From: JAVBLG01 sp031553655
GTDB lineage: Bacteria; Desulfobacterota; Desulfovibrionia; Desulfovibrionales; Desulfovibrionaceae
Assembly: GCA_031553655.1 (NCBI GenBank)
Contig: JAVBLG010000116.1
Span: 1-34,710, forward strand
Reading direction: 5' to 3'
Length of the DNA stretch: 34,710 nucleotides
Shown: positions 15,508 through 24,779 of the stretch, piece after piece
Layout of the letters: each line of letters opens with the position of its first letter
Numbering within the stretch: the first letter of the stretch is position 1
The notes under the pieces: model-generated
Told to the model about the DNA's origin: nothing
Databases searched by the model: none
Seen by the model: the letters and a program-made list of their open reading frames with translations, nothing else
Program-made: the position numbers and the translations under genes

Positions 15508-17775
15508 ATGCTTACCATGCCCAAAAAACTGCCTCCTTTGGCCTTGACCTCCAATACAGAAGTCGTGCTCAAGAAACGCTATTATCGCAAAGACGGAGAC
15601 GGAAAAAATCTGGAAGACGCCCGCTCTATGTTCTGGCGAGTAGCTTCGGCCATAGCCGAGCAGGAAACAAAGTATTCCGCCTCACCCTGGTCCGCGCCGG
15701 ATCTGGCTGTGGAATTCTACAATATCATGACTTCCTGGAAATTTCTGCCAAACTCCCCCACTCTTATGAATGCAGGCACGAATCTGGGGCAGCTTTCGGC
15801 CTGCTTTGTCTTGCCTATCGGCGACTCCATTGAGGAAATTTTCGACGCCGTGAAATACGCGGCCATGATCCATAAAAGTGGCGGCGGCACCGGCTTTTCT
15901 TTTTCACGCCTGCGCCCGCGCGAAAGCCGCGTGGGTTCCACCGGCGGGGTGGCCTCGGGGCCGGTTTCGTTCTTGCGCATTTTCAATACGGCCACCGAGC
16001 AGATCAAGCAGGGCGGCACCAGGCGCGGGGCCAACATGGGTATTTTGCGCGTTGATCATCCCGACATTATCGACTTCATCCGCGCAAAGGAAAAAGAAGG
16101 CGAGTTCAACAACTTCAACCTGTCAGTGGGTATTACTGAAGCCTTCATGCAGGCTGTGGAAGCCGACGAGGAATACGCTCTCATAAACCCGGCCAGCAAA
16201 AAGGAAAAAGGCCGTCTGCGCGCCAAGGATGTTTTTGATCTGCTTGTGCGCAAAGCCTGGGAATCGGGCGATCCAGGCATTGTTTTCCTGGATCGCATCA
16301 ACAAGGATAACCCCACCCCCAAACAAGGTGAAATAGAATCCACCAATCCCTGTGGCGAGCAGCCCCTGCTGCCTTATGAAGCCTGCAACTTGGGTTCGAT
16401 TAATCTGTCCGCCTTCCACAAACCGGGGCGCAACATATCGGATTCCGACCCGACCAAAGATGTCAATTGGGAAGATCTGGGCAAAACAGTGCATCTGGCG
16501 GTGCGCTTTCTGGACAATGTAATCGACGCCTCGCAATTTCCTCTGGATCGCATCAGTGAAGTGGTGCATCAAAACCGCAAAATAGGCCTCGGGGTAATGG
16601 GCTTCGCCGATCTGCTCTACCAGCTCAAAGTACCTTATAATTCCGAACAGGGGCTTGAGCTGGGAGAAAAGCTCATGGCTTTTGTCAACGATCAGGCTCA
16701 TCTGGCTTCGCAAAAGTTGGCCGAAGAACGTGGAGCCTTCCCTTCTTTCTCCGATTCCACTTATGCTGAAAAACAGCAGGGGCCATACCGCAACGCTACA
16801 GTGACAACCATTGCGCCCACCGGAACACTGTCGATTATAGCGGGCTGCTCTTCCGGTATTGAGCCGCTTTTTGCCCTGTGCTTCACTCGCAATATTCTGG
16901 ACGGGGAAAAGTTGGTGGAAATCAACCCCCACTTCGAATCCGCGCTTAAGTTCACAGGTGCGGGCAGCCCTGAACTTATGGAAAGCATTGTGGCCAAAGG
17001 CTCCATAAAACATATGGATTTTCTGCCCGAGGAACTGCGCCGCGTTTTCGTTACAGCCATGGACATAGATCCCATATGGCATTTGAGGATGCAGTCCGTT
17101 TTTCAGCGCCACACCGACAATGCCGTCTCCAAAACGGTTAACCTGCCCCACTCGGCCACCATCGAAGATATACATAATATATATATGTCGGCATATAAGG
17201 AAGACTGCAAGGGCGTTACCGTATACCGTGACGGCTGCAAGTCGGTGCAGGTGCTGGCCACAGGCGAAGCACAAAAAAAGCAGGATGAAAAGAACGGTTC
17301 GGCGGAAACGCCCAAAGGCGTGGTACGCAAACGCCCGGATATCGTGCAGGGTTTTACCCAGAAAATACAAACCGGCCTCGGCGACATGTATCTCACTGTA
17401 AACGAAGTTGACGGCAAACCATTTGAAGTTTTCGCCACAATAGGCAAGTCCGGGCGTTCCATCACCGCCAAGGCCGAAGCCATAGGCCGCCTGGTATCTC
17501 TGGCACTGCGCTCAGGCGTTGAAGTGCGTGATATCGTGAGTCAAATCAAAGGAATTGGCGGCGAGCACCCTGTTTTCCAGAAAAAAGGCCTGCTATTGTC
17601 CATACCCGACGCCATAGCCTGGGTGCTGGAACGTCGCTACCTCAGAGGTCAGAAAGTTGAAGTAGGCAACGGCAACGGCTTGGAAAGGAATCAGTGTCCC
17701 GATTGCGGCGAAGATCTGGTATATCAGGAAGGCTGCCATATTTGTCAAGCTTGCGGCTACACTCGCTGCGGCTAA
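15508..17775 (+). CDS. nrdJ: Adenosylcobalamin-dependent ribonucleotide reductase (class II)
   Basis: 755 residues from ATG 15508 (ATG 15517 is possible; the frame is open further upstream but that part is not family-like). Makes deoxyribonucleotides from ribonucleotides using a B12-derived thiyl radical. Active-site marks: N-P-C-G-E with Asn280, radical Cys282 and Glu284, and the reducible pair Cys99 (S-A-C-F-V-L-P) and Cys293 (Y-E-A-C-N-L-G-S). A-P-T-G-T-L-S-I follows in the barrel, with G-C-S-S-G-I-E-P after it. No N-terminal ATP cone is visible. The C-terminus is the C-P-D-C-G...C-x-x-C redox/zinc tail typical of NrdJ. Works without oxygen, fitting an anaerobe. Single gene with a terminator-like repeat after it. 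Confidence 0.95.
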   Translation: MLTMPKKLPPLALTSNTEVVLKKRYYRKDGDGKNLEDARSMFWRVASAIAEQETKYSASPWSAPDLAVEFYNIMTSWKFLPNSPTLMNAGTNLGQLSACFVLPIGDSIEEIFDAVKYAAMIHKSGGGTGFSFSRLRPRESRVGSTGGVASGPVSFLRIFNTATEQIKQGGTRRGANMGILRVDHPDIIDFIRAKEKEGEFNNFNLSVGITEAFMQAVEADEEYALINPASKKEKGRLRAKDVFDLLVRKAWESGDPGIVFLDRINKDNPTPKQGEIESTNPCGEQPLLPYEACNLGSINLSAFHKPGRNISDSDPTKDVNWEDLGKTVHLAVRFLDNVIDASQFPLDRISEVVHQNRKIGLGVMGFADLLYQLKVPYNSEQGLELGEKLMAFVNDQAHLASQKLAEERGAFPSFSDSTYAEKQQGPYRNATVTTIAPTGTLSIIAGCSSGIEPLFALCFTRNILDGEKLVEINPHFESALKFTGAGSPELMESIVAKGSIKHMDFLPEELRRVFVTAMDIDPIWHLRMQSVFQRHTDNAVSKTVNLPHSATIEDIHNIYMSAYKEDCKGVTVYRDGCKSVQVLATGEAQKKQDEKNGSAETPKGVVRKRPDIVQGFTQKIQTGLGDMYLTVNEVDGKPFEVFATIGKSGRSITAKAEAIGRLVSLALRSGVEVRDIVSQIKGIGGEHPVFQKKGLLLSIPDAIAWVLERRYLRGQKVEVGNGNGLERNQCPDCGEDLVYQEGCHICQACGYTRCG

Positions 17776-17814
17776 CAAGGGTTGTCCCCAACGTTTTTTG
17801 TCCATAGCTACGTT

Positions 17815-17877
17815 AAACGCCGTTTTCGATTCGGGAATAGGTTCTTCCTGTACGGCCCTGAAACGAAAACGGCGTTT
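17815..17877 (+). terminator. long inverted repeat after nrdJ
   Basis: AAACGCCGTTTTCG (17815-17828) and CGAAAACGGCGTTT (17864-17877) are perfect reverse complements around a 35-base loop, starting 40 bases after the nrdJ stop. A run of T lies inside each arm rather than after the stem. It probably ends the nrdJ transcript. It resembles in layout the 19-bp repeat after rplA. Confidence 0.6.
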
Positions 17878-18120
17878 GCCTTGCCAAAAAACAAAATCCG
17901 CATTTCTTACACCTTAATAGCATTTTGCTAAGATATATTTTTAGCTGCAAAAAATACAGTCTATTATAAACATATGTGCTTATAATAAGCTATGATAAAG
18001 AGTGCTTATCGATAATCAATTGTATTTGACTTAATTTTTATAACAGGGCAAGATGCAAAAGATTTAAAGACACAATACGTCTTTCAAACAAGCCTGCAAA
18101 AATATATACATAGACTTGCC
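17878..18120 (+). other. AT-rich intergenic region before prmC
   Basis: The remainder of a 345-base gap is very AT-rich, with several TATAAT-like hexamers (around 17970-17995). It must contain the prmC promoter, but I cannot choose a specific -35/-10 pair. No gene seen on either strand. Confidence 0.4.
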
Positions 18121-18969
18121 ATGACCATACGACAGTTTCTTAACCTATCCGCCTCGCAACTGAAGGAACGCGACATAGATTCGCCGCGTCTCTCGGCCGA
18201 AGTTATAACCTGTCACGTGCTCAGCCTGACCAGGCTTGATTTGCTGCTAAGAGCTGAGCAAGAACTGTCGCCCTTAGAAGAAACCAGGCTTGAGACGGCA
18301 CTTTCTAGGCGCCTTTCAGGCGAGCCGGCAGCCATGATTATTGGCGGCAAGGAATTTTACGGACGGTTCTTCACGGTATCAGCGGCAACTCTGGTTCCTC
18401 GTCCGGAAACAGAACTTATGATTGACGCCGTTCTTTCCCGCTTTGGCGATTCTCCGGCAACATTTGCTGATCTCGGCGCCGGAAGCGGATGCATAGCCAT
18501 CACTCTGGCCTGCGAGCGCCAAAAATGGCGCGGCATAATGGCCGACATAAGCGCTGATACGCTGAAAACGGCCGTTGTCAATGCTTCACGGCACAAAACC
18601 GGCGGACGACTCTTCGCACTTTGCGCCGACATGACCAGACAGTTTATGGCTCCGTCATGCCTCGATTTTATTGTCAGTAACCCGCCCTATGTCACGGAAG
18701 AAGAATATCAATCCCTGAGCCGCGAAGTGCGCAATTTTGAACCTAAAGTAGCGCTGGTTTCCGGGCATGACGGCCTTGAGCACATCAGAACTCTGGCTGC
18801 CTCAGCCCCGACCGTACTCAAAGGCGGAGGTTTTATTTTTGTGGAACATGGTTATGCCCAAGGACGCTCTGTTCGCGATATTTTCAACGCTTACAAGCAA
18901 TGGGACCATGCCGAGACCTTGGTGGATTTTGCCGGCCACGAACGCCTCTGTGTGGTTCGAAAAAAATAA
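18121..18969 (+). CDS. prmC: Peptide chain release factor N5-glutamine methyltransferase PrmC
   Basis: 282 residues. Methylates the glutamine of the GGQ motif of release factors RF1 and RF2 using S-adenosylmethionine. N-terminal helical domain (residues 1-75) with the R-L-S-G-E-P-A-A-M-I-I-G-G motif (E-P-x-x-Y-I-x-G in most homologues). SAM motif D-L-G-A-G-S-G-C-I-A-I follows near residue 117, and the catalytic N-P-P-Y is at residues 187-190, followed by the family's E-x-x-x-F-E-P-x-x-A-L. No strong Shine-Dalgarno precedes ATG 18121. The usual neighbour prfA is not here. Upstream of the tRNA cluster. Confidence 0.93.
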   Translation: MTIRQFLNLSASQLKERDIDSPRLSAEVITCHVLSLTRLDLLLRAEQELSPLEETRLETALSRRLSGEPAAMIIGGKEFYGRFFTVSAATLVPRPETELMIDAVLSRFGDSPATFADLGAGSGCIAITLACERQKWRGIMADISADTLKTAVVNASRHKTGGRLFALCADMTRQFMAPSCLDFIVSNPPYVTEEEYQSLSREVRNFEPKVALVSGHDGLEHIRTLAASAPTVLKGGGFIFVEHGYAQGRSVRDIFNAYKQWDHAETLVDFAGHERLCVVRKK

Positions 18970-18992
18970 TTTGCAAAATATGAAAATTTTGC

Positions 18993-19021
18993 TTGCATAT
19001 TTGGCCGAGCATGTGTAAAAA
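18993..19021 (+). promoter_or_regulatory. possible sigma-70 promoter of the tRNA-tuf cluster
   Basis: TTGCAT (18993-18998), a 17-base spacer, then TAAAAA (19016-19021), placed 12 bases before the tRNA-Thr gene. The -35 is a five-of-six match but the -10 is weak, so this is tentative. Confidence 0.4.
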
Positions 19022-19033
19022 CTTGAATTCGAC

Positions 19034-19109
19034 GCTGGCGTAGCTCAACTGGCAGAGCAGCTGATTTGTAATCAGCAGGTTGCGGGTTCGAGTCCCATCG
19101 CCAGCTCCA
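19034..19109 (+). tRNA. tRNA-Thr (TGT)
   Basis: Acceptor stem GCTGGCG (19034-19040) pairs with CGCCAGC (19099-19105), discriminator T, and the CCA end is encoded. Anticodon stem GCTGA/TCAGC encloses TTTGTAA with anticodon TGT. The T arm has GGTTCGAGTCC. First gene of the tRNA-tuf cluster. Confidence 0.96.
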
Positions 19110-19148
19110 CTACATCGGTAGTTATATTTTAGGTTTTTTAGTATGAAT

Positions 19149-19234
19149 GGTGGGGTTCCCGAGTGGCCAAAGGGAACAGACTGTAAATCTGTCGTCGTGA
19201 GACTTCGGTGGTTCAAATCCACCCCCCACCACCA
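19149..19234 (+). tRNA. tRNA-Tyr (GTA)
   Basis: 86 bases with a long variable arm, as expected for bacterial tRNA-Tyr. Acceptor GGTGGGG pairs with CCCCACC, discriminator A, and CCA is encoded. Anticodon loop CTGTAAA gives GTA. Confidence 0.96.
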
Positions 19235-19370
19235 CCGCCTTTCCAGCCTTAGCGCACAAGTTACAAAATATGCGGCGCGGGGTAGAAAAGTCGCCGACAG
19301 GCGCGAGCGGAACATAAAAATCTGCCTTGCTGTAGGAGACAGGCTGCCTGTCGGGGAACTACGGCGGAGT

Positions 19371-19446
19371 GCGGGAATAGCTCAATGGCTAGAGCATCAG
19401 CCTTCCAAGCTGAGGGTTGCGGGTTCGAGTCCCGTTTCCCGCTCCA
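19371..19446 (+). tRNA. tRNA-Gly (TCC)
   Basis: Acceptor GCGGGAA pairs with TTCCCGC (19436-19442), discriminator T, and CCA is encoded. Anticodon loop CTTCCAA gives TCC. T arm GGTTCGAGTCC. It lies 133 bases before tuf; tRNA-Thr/Tyr/Gly just before tuf is a classical bacterial order. Confidence 0.96.
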
Positions 19447-19579
19447 TTCCTGCTTGTCCTCCCTCACACAGCCTCCTGCCGATACGCGATCTCCCTGGAC
19501 ACAGGACGCGAGCATAGCAGGCGTTTTTTAATTATAGTAAACACACCGCAAATTAAAACACTCCCAGGGAGAAAGCACT

Positions 19580-20773
<1,194 letters not shown>

Positions 20774-20796
20774 TGTCTCACGAATAGGATAAAAAT

Positions 20797-20946
20797 ATGC
20801 GAGTCAATGTTCTTCTGGCCTGCACCGAGTGCAAAAGGCGCAATTATTCTACGAGAAAGAACAAGAAAAATGATACCGGGCGCATAGAAATGAAAAAATA
20901 TTGCCCCTGGGATAAAAAACATACCCTTCATAAAGAAACAAGATAA
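20797..20946 (+). CDS. rpmG: Ribosomal protein L33 (bL33), with altered zinc motif
   Basis: 49 residues, between tuf and tRNA-Trp as in many bacteria. MRVNVLLACTEC... matches the bL33 start. The first C-x-x-C (Cys9, Cys12) is present, but the second pair, normally C-P-x-C before R/K-K-H-T, reads C-P-W-D, so one cysteine of the usual zinc ribbon is replaced by Asp. It could be a real zinc-independent or Cys3-Asp variant, or a sequence error in two bases. ATG 20797 has no strong ribosome-binding site beyond AGGA about ten bases upstream. Confidence 0.95.
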   Translation: MRVNVLLACTECKRRNYSTRKNKKNDTGRIEMKKYCPWDKKHTLHKETR

Positions 20947-20991
20947 TTTTCCGTTTTGGGCCGGTTTAAGCCCGGCCCGAACGGAACACGC

Positions 20992-21068
20992 AGGGCAGTA
21001 GCTCCAACGGTTAGAGCGGCGGTCTCCAAAACCGCAAGTTGGGGGTTCGAATCCCTCCTGCCCTGCCA
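20992..21068 (+). tRNA. tRNA-Trp (CCA)
   Basis: Acceptor AGGGCAG (20992-20998) pairs with CTGCCCT (21058-21064), discriminator G, and CCA is encoded. Anticodon stem GCGGT/ACCGC encloses CTCCAAA, anticodon CCA. Its place between rpmG and secE is conserved in many bacteria. Confidence 0.96.
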
Positions 21069-21110
21069 TTTTTATTGTCAAAAAACAGCTTTGTCCAACA
21101 AGGTGGGTAT

Positions 21111-21350
21111 ATGGCCAAAAAGCAAAGCGGCGCTCCTGAACCTAAAGAAGGCACGTCCGTCAATCAGGTTCAGCGATTGCTCACTTATGTGGAAGATTCC
21201 AAGGCCGAGTTGCGCAAGGTTACTTGGCCTACAGCCAAGGAAACCAAGGCCACAACTTTGGTCGTACTTGGCTTTGTGGTGGTCATGGCTATTTTTCTTG
21301 GCCTTGTGGATTTAGGTTTTTCTAAAATTATACAGCTTATTCTTTCCTGA
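21111..21350 (+). CDS. secE: Preprotein translocase subunit SecE
   Basis: 79 residues, the short single-helix form. ATG 21111 has AAGGTGG just upstream; an earlier in-frame start would run through tRNA-Trp. A charged N-terminus and V-E-D-S-K-A-E-L-R-K-V-T-W-P form the conserved amphipathic helix, followed by one membrane segment (V-V-L-G-F-V-V-V-M-A-I-F). It clamps SecY in the inner membrane. nusG follows eight bases later. Confidence 0.94.
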   Translation: MAKKQSGAPEPKEGTSVNQVQRLLTYVEDSKAELRKVTWPTAKETKATTLVVLGFVVVMAIFLGLVDLGFSKIIQLILS

Positions 21351-21358
21351 CGGTAACC

Positions 21359-21940
21359 ATGGACGATCTCAGCAAAGATCCTCTTTTTGAGGGCAATGAA
21401 TCCGCCAGGAAGGCTCGTTGGTATATAGTTCATACCTATTCCGGATTTGAACAGCGCGTGCAGCAAACCATTAATGAGATGATCCGTACCCAACAGGACA
21501 ACGGGCTAATCGAAGAAGTGGTTGTGCCTACCGAAAGAGTGATCGAATTAGCCAAAGGTGGAGAAAAACGCACCACTACACGCAAATTTTATCCCGGTTA
21601 TGTGATGGTGCGTATGATCATGACCGATTTTTCTTGGCATCTCGTGCAGTCTATTCCCAAAGTGACAGGTTTTGTGGGCGGCAAAAATCGCCCCACTCCA
21701 ATGCGCGATTCCGAAGCACAGCGCATTTTGGCGCTGATGGAAACCCGCCAGGAAACTCCGCGTCCCAAGTTCAATTTTGATCGGGGAGACGAAGTTCGGG
21801 TTATAGATGGGCCTTTCGGCGGATTTAACGGTGTTGTGGAAGATGTAAATTTTGACAAAGGCAAGCTTAGGGTTTCCGTATCCATTTTCGGACGCCAAAC
21901 CCCGGTTGAGCTTGATTTTGTCCAGGTTTCCAAAAGCTGA
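21359..21940 (+). CDS. nusG: Transcription termination/antitermination factor NusG
   Basis: 193 residues. N-terminal NGN domain beginning W-Y-I-V-H-T-Y-S-G-F-E and containing F-Y-P-G-Y-V-M-V and the V-T-G-F-V-G motif. The C-terminal KOW domain has G-D-E-V-R-V-I-D-G-P-F-G-G-F-N-G and ends near D-F-V-Q-V. It couples RNA polymerase with ribosomes or Rho. Operon with secE. A terminator follows its stop. Confidence 0.96.
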   Translation: MDDLSKDPLFEGNESARKARWYIVHTYSGFEQRVQQTINEMIRTQQDNGLIEEVVVPTERVIELAKGGEKRTTTRKFYPGYVMVRMIMTDFSWHLVQSIPKVTGFVGGKNRPTPMRDSEAQRILALMETRQETPRPKFNFDRGDEVRVIDGPFGGFNGVVEDVNFDKGKLRVSVSIFGRQTPVELDFVQVSKS

Positions 21941-21953
21941 TCCACGCTCATAA

Positions 21954-21983
21954 GGCGCGTCATTCTGACGCGGCCGTTTTTTT
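21954..21983 (+). terminator. Rho-independent terminator between nusG and rplK
   Basis: CGCGTCA (21956-21962) and TGACGCG (21966-21972) form a seven-pair stem with a TTC loop, which can extend by two pairs past a bulged G. A run of seven T follows (21977-21983). It may be a full terminator or an attenuator between secE-nusG and the ribosomal protein genes. Confidence 0.75.
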
Positions 21984-22046
21984 GTCGGATCAAACCGATA
22001 AAGAGCGCTCCAAAATAAAAGTTATAGCATCAAGGACAGACAGACC

Positions 22047-22469
22047 ATGGCCAAAAAAGAAGTCGCCAAAATAAAATTGCAAATTCCCGCCGGCGCGGCC
22101 AACCCCTCCCCTCCAGTGGGACCGGCTCTTGGCCAGCATGGTTTGAATATTATGGCCTTTTGCAAGGAATTCAACGCCAAGACAATGGATCAAAAGGGTA
22201 TGATAACCCCGGTGATCATCACTGTATACGCGGATCGTTCCTTTACCTTCATCACCAAGACTCCGCCCGCCCCCGTGCTGCTGCTCAAAGCGGCCAAGTT
22301 GGAAAAGGGTTCAGGCGAACCCAACCGTAACAAGGTTGGGTCGGTGACTCCAACGCAAATCGAAGAAATTGCCAAGCTCAAAATGCCGGATCTCAATGCG
22401 GCTTCACTTGACGCGGCCATAAAAAGCATTTCAGGCACGGCCAGAAGCATGGGCATAGAAGTAAAGTAA
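22047..22469 (+). CDS. rplK: Ribosomal protein L11 (uL11)
   Basis: 140 residues. K-L-Q-I-P-A-G-A-A-N-P-S-P-P-V-G-P-A-L-G-Q is the L11 N-terminal signature, and the rRNA-binding C-terminal domain carries the D-L-N-A family element and ends with M-G-I. Part of the stalk base. Starts the rplK-rplA pair after the nusG terminator. Confidence 0.97.
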   Translation: MAKKEVAKIKLQIPAGAANPSPPVGPALGQHGLNIMAFCKEFNAKTMDQKGMITPVIITVYADRSFTFITKTPPAPVLLLKAAKLEKGSGEPNRNKVGSVTPTQIEEIAKLKMPDLNAASLDAAIKSISGTARSMGIEVK

Positions 22470-22581
22470 ATCTTTGCCGTAATGTCTCGCCGTTCACGGA
22501 CGGTGGGATGAAATCAACTGTACTGCCGGGGCGCATGGCACATGTTCCGCGGCAGGAGATGCAAACATAAGGATGTAAACA

Positions 22582-23298
22582 ATGCCCAGACACGGCAAAA
22601 AATTTAAAAAATCGCTCGAAGGCATAGATGCGCAGCAAAAGTACAGCTTGGAAGATGCTGTGGAAAAATCGCTGGCCGCTTCTTTCGCCAAATTTGACGA
22701 AACTGTTGACATGGCTCTCTGCCTCGGCGTTGACCCCAAGTATTCCGATCAAATGGTGCGTGGTGCCGTTACCCTGCCCAACGGCCTTGGTAAAACCGTG
22801 CGTGTTGCCGTTTTCTGCAAAGGCGAAAAAGAAACCGAAGCCCGTGAAGCCGGTGCTGACATTGCCGGCGCTGAAGAATTGGTAGCCAAGATTAAGGGCG
22901 GCTGGCTTGACTTCGACGCCGCTGTGGCCACCCCTGATGTGATGGCCTTGGTCGGCCAGATCGGCCGTTTGCTCGGCCCCCGTGGTCTTATGCCCAATGC
23001 CAAGACCGGTTCGGTTACTTTTGATGTGGCCAACGCGGTACGCGAGCTCAAGGCCGGGCGAGTGGAATTTAAAGTTGACAAAGCCGGCGTGCTGCACGCA
23101 CCTCTTGGCAAGGTGTCTTTTGGTTCGGAAAAAATTCTCGGTAACCTCAAGGCTCTGCTTGAGACTGTCAACCGTCTGCGCCCCACCGCTGCCAAAGGCA
23201 CATATATGCAGGCCATGGCTATTTCCACCACTATGGGCCCCGGTGTGAAAGTTGACGTCACCCAGATCAAGAAGTTCCTTGAAGGCCCCACGAGCTAA
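22582..23298 (+). CDS. rplA: Ribosomal protein L1 (uL1)
   Basis: 238 residues. M-P-R-H-G-K-K-F start, L-G-P-R-G-L-M-P-N-A-K-T-G central signature, and T-M-G-P-G near the end. Binds 23S rRNA at the L1 stalk and in many bacteria represses its own operon through an RNA mimic. The 112-base gap before it has a small CTGCCG/CGGCAG stem (22523-22528, 22550-22555), which could be relevant, but I cannot show it. Confidence 0.97.
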   Translation: MPRHGKKFKKSLEGIDAQQKYSLEDAVEKSLAASFAKFDETVDMALCLGVDPKYSDQMVRGAVTLPNGLGKTVRVAVFCKGEKETEAREAGADIAGAEELVAKIKGGWLDFDAAVATPDVMALVGQIGRLLGPRGLMPNAKTGSVTFDVANAVRELKAGRVEFKVDKAGVLHAPLGKVSFGSEKILGNLKALLETVNRLRPTAAKGTYMQAMAISTTMGPGVKVDVTQIKKFLEGPTS

Positions 23299-23301
23299 AA
23301 T

Positions 23302-23390
23302 GGCGGATTTTGCCCCCTGGCTGCGTTAAACGGCAAATCCGCTCCAGGACTGTATGGCGAAATACTATCCTTGGAGCGGATTTGCCGTTT
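23302..23390 (+). terminator. attenuator-like hairpin pair between rplA and rplJ
   Basis: AAACGGCAAATCCGCTCCA (23328-23346) and its exact reverse complement (23372-23390) form a 19-bp stem with a 25-base loop, ending in TTT and CT-rich sequence. A third segment, GGCGGATTTTGCC (23302-23314), just after the rplA stop, can pair with the first arm (GGCAAATCCGC, one bulge). The first arm can therefore pair with only one of the two, an attenuator-like layout. Confidence 0.6.
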
Positions 23391-23454
23391 TCCTTACCGG
23401 GGAACAAACTTCGTCATTTTAGAGTTTCATTTTTTAAAGATAAAATTTTTTGCG

Positions 23455-23600
23455 GTTGGAAATCATTCCTACTGTAACTATCGGCTAAGGCATGGGAATA
23501 CGGGTCGAAGAAAGCAGGTGGCGTCAAGCCTTAATAACCTGCTGAGACTGAAAAAGTCTTGAGGCTCGGCATTCCACCACAGAAACCCCAAACGTGAGGA
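23455..23600 (+). ncRNA. Ribosomal protein L10 leader (cis-regulatory RNA)
   Basis: The region upstream of rplJ has the L10-leader core: stem AGCAGGT (23513-23519) with ACCTGCT (23537-23543), enclosing G-G-C-G-T and T-T-A-A-T like the L10(L12)4-binding internal loop, then a small AGACT/AGTCT hairpin (23545-23559). It ends at the AGGAG ribosome-binding site of rplJ. The known role is autogenous repression by the L10-L12 complex. Boundaries are approximate. With the hairpin before it, this explains the 309-base rplA-rplJ gap. Confidence 0.7.
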
Positions 23601-23607
23601 GAATCAC

Positions 23608-24132
23608 GTGATAAGGTCTGAAAAAGCCACTATAATCGAAGCCGTCAAGGCCCGCGCCGAAGCGTCTTCCATAGCGGTGGTGACCGAGTTCAAGGGGATG
23701 ACGGTGGAAGAGCTGACGCGTCTCAGAGTTAAACTGCGTGAAGCGGGCGGCGAATATTACGTCGTAAAAAATACTCTGGCGCGTATCGCTTTTACCGGCA
23801 CATCGCACGACTCCATTAAAGACAGGTTTAAGGAGAACTGCGCCATCGCCCTTGGTTTTAAAGACCCGGTGGCTGTGGCAAAGGCGCTCAATGAATTCGC
23901 CAAAACCAGCAAACTCTTCAAGGTTCGCCACGGCAGCCTGCAAGGCAAGGCCATGACGGCCGAACAGGTGGAAAACCTGGCCAAGCTGCCCAGCAGAGAA
24001 GTTTTGCTTGCTCAGGTTCTTGGCACCATGAACGCCGTGCCCACCAACTTTGTTTCGCTTTTCGGCAATATACTGCGCGGTCTGCTCTACGCCCTCAAGG
24101 CAGTGGAAGAGAAAAAAGCTTCAGCCAGCTAA
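23608..24132 (+). CDS. rplJ: Ribosomal protein L10 (uL10)
   Basis: 174 residues, start GTG 23608 preceded by AGGAG. The N-terminal domain has the V-V-T-E-F-K-G-M-T-V-E-E-L-T-R-L-R motif and Y-Y-V-V-K-N-T-L-A-R, the rRNA-binding part. The C-terminal helix carries the L7/L12 dimers. Regulated by the leader just upstream, followed by rplL after 87 bases. Confidence 0.97.
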   Translation: MIRSEKATIIEAVKARAEASSIAVVTEFKGMTVEELTRLRVKLREAGGEYYVVKNTLARIAFTGTSHDSIKDRFKENCAIALGFKDPVAVAKALNEFAKTSKLFKVRHGSLQGKAMTAEQVENLAKLPSREVLLAQVLGTMNAVPTNFVSLFGNILRGLLYALKAVEEKKASAS

Positions 24133-24219
24133 AAAGCTTCAGCGGAATCAAGCTATTCGGCAGTATACTTGCAATTAAAAGCATAACGTTTAAAAAGCCA
24201 AAGACTACAGGAGTTTTCC

Positions 24220-24600
24220 ATGTCTGTTACCAAAGAACAGGTTGTTGATTTTATCGCCAATATGACCGTGCTTGAACTTTCTGAGTTCATCAAAGAACTG
24301 GAAGAAAAGTTTGGCGTGTCCGCCGCCGCTCCGGTTGCCGCCGTGGCCGTGGCTGCCCCCGCTGAAGCCGCCGCCGAAGTGGAAGAAAAGACCGAATTTG
24401 ACGTTGTGCTCAAAGAAGCCGGCGCCAACAAGATCGGTGTCATCAAGGTCGTGCGCGCCCTGACCAGCTTGGGTCTCAAGGAAGCCAAAGACAAGGTTGA
24501 CGGAACTCCCTCCACCATCAAGGAAGGCGTTTCCAAGGAAGAGGCCGAAGAAGCCAAGAAGCAGCTCACCGAAGCCGGTGCGGTGGTGGAAGTTAAGTAA
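24220..24600 (+). CDS. rplL: Ribosomal protein L7/L12 (bL12)
   Basis: 126 residues. N-terminal dimerisation helix, an Ala/Pro/Val hinge (about residues 38-55) and the C-terminal domain with K-I-G-V-I-K-V-V-R, L-G-L-K-E-A-K and A-G-A-V-V-E-V-K. Binds translation factors. AGGAG lies upstream of ATG 24220. In most bacteria rpoB follows; here the transcript ends. Confidence 0.97.
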   Translation: MSVTKEQVVDFIANMTVLELSEFIKELEEKFGVSAAAPVAAVAVAAPAEAAAEVEEKTEFDVVLKEAGANKIGVIKVVRALTSLGLKEAKDKVDGTPSTIKEGVSKEEAEEAKKQLTEAGAVVEVK

Positions 24601-24620
24601 GTATCCCCCACAAGGCGATA

Positions 24621-24678
24621 TAGATCTAAAAGAAGAAACCCTTTGGCAAGCGCCAAAGGGTTTCTTCTTTTAGATCTA
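24621..24678. terminator. 27-bp perfect terminator hairpin after rplL
   Basis: Bases 24621-24647 and 24652-24678 are exact reverse complements with a four-base AAGC loop. The arm starts with the palindrome TAGATCTA, runs through an A/G-rich stretch, and ends CCCTTTGGC. T-rich sequence lies inside the 3' arm. It is symmetrical and so can stop transcription from both sides; the gene on the right also points toward it. Confidence 0.85.
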
Positions 24679-24779
24679 CGTACACCAGACAAATGCTCTT
24701 TTCTAAGGAAATTCTGATGAAGCTATTATAAAACTCTCAACGTCCTTCGCGATGGTCCACGGAATCTGCTCTTTATGGT

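Noticed and set aside
16123..17370. 415-codon open frame on the - strand opposite nrdJ
   Set aside because: No family signature and no ribosome-binding site; explained by codon bias of nrdJ.
19338..19352. Palindrome GACAGGC-T-GCCTGTC between tRNA-Tyr and tRNA-Gly
   Set aside because: Expected about twice by chance in a window this size, and there is no gene start it could control.
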